In this document: piece after piece, positions 4,947-5,511 of the stretch
Position numbering within the stretch: the first letter of the stretch is position 1
Layout of the letters: each line of letters opens with the position of its first letter
Assembly (NCBI GenBank): GCA_051655155.1
Contig: JBOFZL010000037.1
Coordinates: 1-5,511, forward strand
Reading direction: 5' to 3'
DNA from: JBOFZL01 sp051655155
GTDB lineage: Bacteria; Bacillota; Clostridia; Peptostreptococcales; Filifactoraceae
Length of the DNA: 5,511 nt
Position numbers and translations under genes: made by a program
Notes under the pieces: generated by a model
What the model was told of the DNA's origin: nothing
The model's input: the letters and a program-made list of their open reading frames with translations, nothing else
Database searches by the model: none

Positions 4947-5511
4947 CTAAGTCGCTCTATAAAATTGTTTTTTAACATAAATTTCCACTATATTTTCGTC
5001 AGAGTTAGGGGAAATAACTATGGTCTTACGGTTATTATTTAGCTCATAACCATCTGAATCAACAAATAGGTATTCATAGTTATAAGATGAATTCATTTTT
5101 GTATCATTGGCAGAGATTTTGCTACTTATTCCAGATGCATACCATTTAGAGGTATCTTCTGAGTAAGTAGATCCTATTTGATTTAGATCTTTAACTTGAT
5201 AAGTAAAAATTTGTTCTTTACCAGTTTTAGAATCTACTATCACATTATGACTTTCATAGTCCAGATATCTTACTGTGATTGTAGGACGTTGAATTTTCTC
5301 AAATCTGTATCCCATGAACTCATAGCCCTTTCGCACAGGAGAGTTTTTAGGGATTGATACAGTGCCAGATTGAACTTCTGATACAAATTCAAAATCAGTT
5401 TCATCAAAATGAGTATAAAGGTTACCTGTATTGTTGCTATTTTTATAAGTGATCATTTGATCGATAGGTAAATTTGATACTGAAGCATTACAACCAGAAT
5501 CAAAATTGATG
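4947..5511 (-). CDS. Repeat-domain cell-surface or secreted protein, C-terminal part (runs off right edge)
   Basis: The frame is open from the right edge to TAG at 4947-4949. The ATG at 5456 is internal, since 18 more in-frame codons (INFDSGCNASVSNLPIDQ) precede it. The visible 187 residues begin with a region resembling the Listeria-type InlB B-repeat (FDSGCN..., then VSIPKNSPVRKGYEFMGYRF at about 52-71). They continue with a MucBP-like beta domain starting ITVRYLDYESHNVI (about 77-90) and containing YNYEYLFVDSDGYELNN, ending with strand IVEIYVKK. Such domains build adhesin-like surface proteins in Firmicutes. The C-terminus FYRAT has no LPxTG motif, hydrophobic anchor or visible cell-wall-binding repeat, so any anchoring module or signal peptide must lie upstream. 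The domain names are pattern-based impressions; the true start is outside the window. Confidence 0.7.
   Translation of the reverse strand, partial: INFDSGCNASVSNLPIDQMITYKNSNNTGNLYTHFDETDFEFVSEVQSGTVSIPKNSPVRKGYEFMGYRFEKIQRPTITVRYLDYESHNVIVDSKTGKEQIFTYQVKDLNQIGSTYSEDTSKWYASGISSKISANDTKMNSSYNYEYLFVDSDGYELNNNRKTIVISPNSDENIVEIYVKKQFYRAT

Noticed and set aside
5454..5456. ATG as the start of the surface-protein gene
   Set aside because: The frame remains open to the window edge with domain-like sequence and no RBS is seen before this ATG, so the gene is a partial one entering from the right.
4055..5511. Mobile element inserted at the tRNA
   Set aside because: No integrase, transposase, terminal repeat or second copy of the tRNA 3' end is visible; kept only as a low-interest finding.
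1..5511. CRISPR array or tandem repeats
   Set aside because: No regularly spaced direct repeats were seen anywhere in the window.

Overview
The window is AT-rich DNA with strong AGGAGG-type ribosome-binding sites, intrinsic terminators and canonical -35/-10 promoters. It carries an anaerobe-type (class I) hybrid cluster protein, a TPP-riboswitch-controlled CytX transporter and a clostridial-style Crp/Fnr regulator. Together these point to a chromosomal segment of a low-GC anaerobic Firmicute (Clostridia). I cannot name the genus from sequence alone.

Layout, left to right. (1) 1-486, minus strand: the 5' part of cytX, preceded by a promoter, a TPP riboswitch and an intrinsic terminator, i.e. 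thiamine-dependent transcription attenuation. (2) 635-1427: a Crp/Fnr-family regulator gene (minus) diverges from hcp (plus). The 133-bp gap holds overlapping promoters and one perfect 14-bp palindrome. (3) 1428-3065: hcp, intact, with all cluster ligands present. (4) 3151-3923, minus: a GNAT acetyltransferase gene with its own near-consensus promoter, convergent with hcp. (5) 4010-4237, plus: a single tRNA-Ser(GGA) gene with promoter and strong terminator. (6) 4238-4946: a gene-poor, very AT-rich stretch with a small decayed secreted-protein gene that keeps its promoter and RBS. (7) 4947-5511, minus: the C-terminal part of a repeat-domain surface protein that runs off the right edge.

The functional core is the regulator/hcp pair. 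The palindrome GTTGT-AAAA-ACAAC is centred 41.5 bp upstream of the predicted hcp start of transcription, where a class II Crp/Fnr activator sits, and the hcp promoter has a good -10 but almost no -35. The same site lies just downstream of the regulator's own predicted start, which suggests autorepression. Hcp is a nitrosative-stress enzyme (NO or hydroxylamine reduction), so the pair reads as an HcpR-like NO/hydroxylamine response module. The regulator has an unusual CxxCC-x-HHH cluster in its sensor half. The other genes (thiamine-precursor uptake, GNAT, tRNA, surface protein) look like independent transcription units.

No CRISPR array, insertion sequence or phage gene is visible, and I found no clearly novel multi-gene system. 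The most rewarding items are the regulator/operator architecture, the regulator's Cys/His cluster and the decayed 17-codon secretory ORF with intact expression signals.
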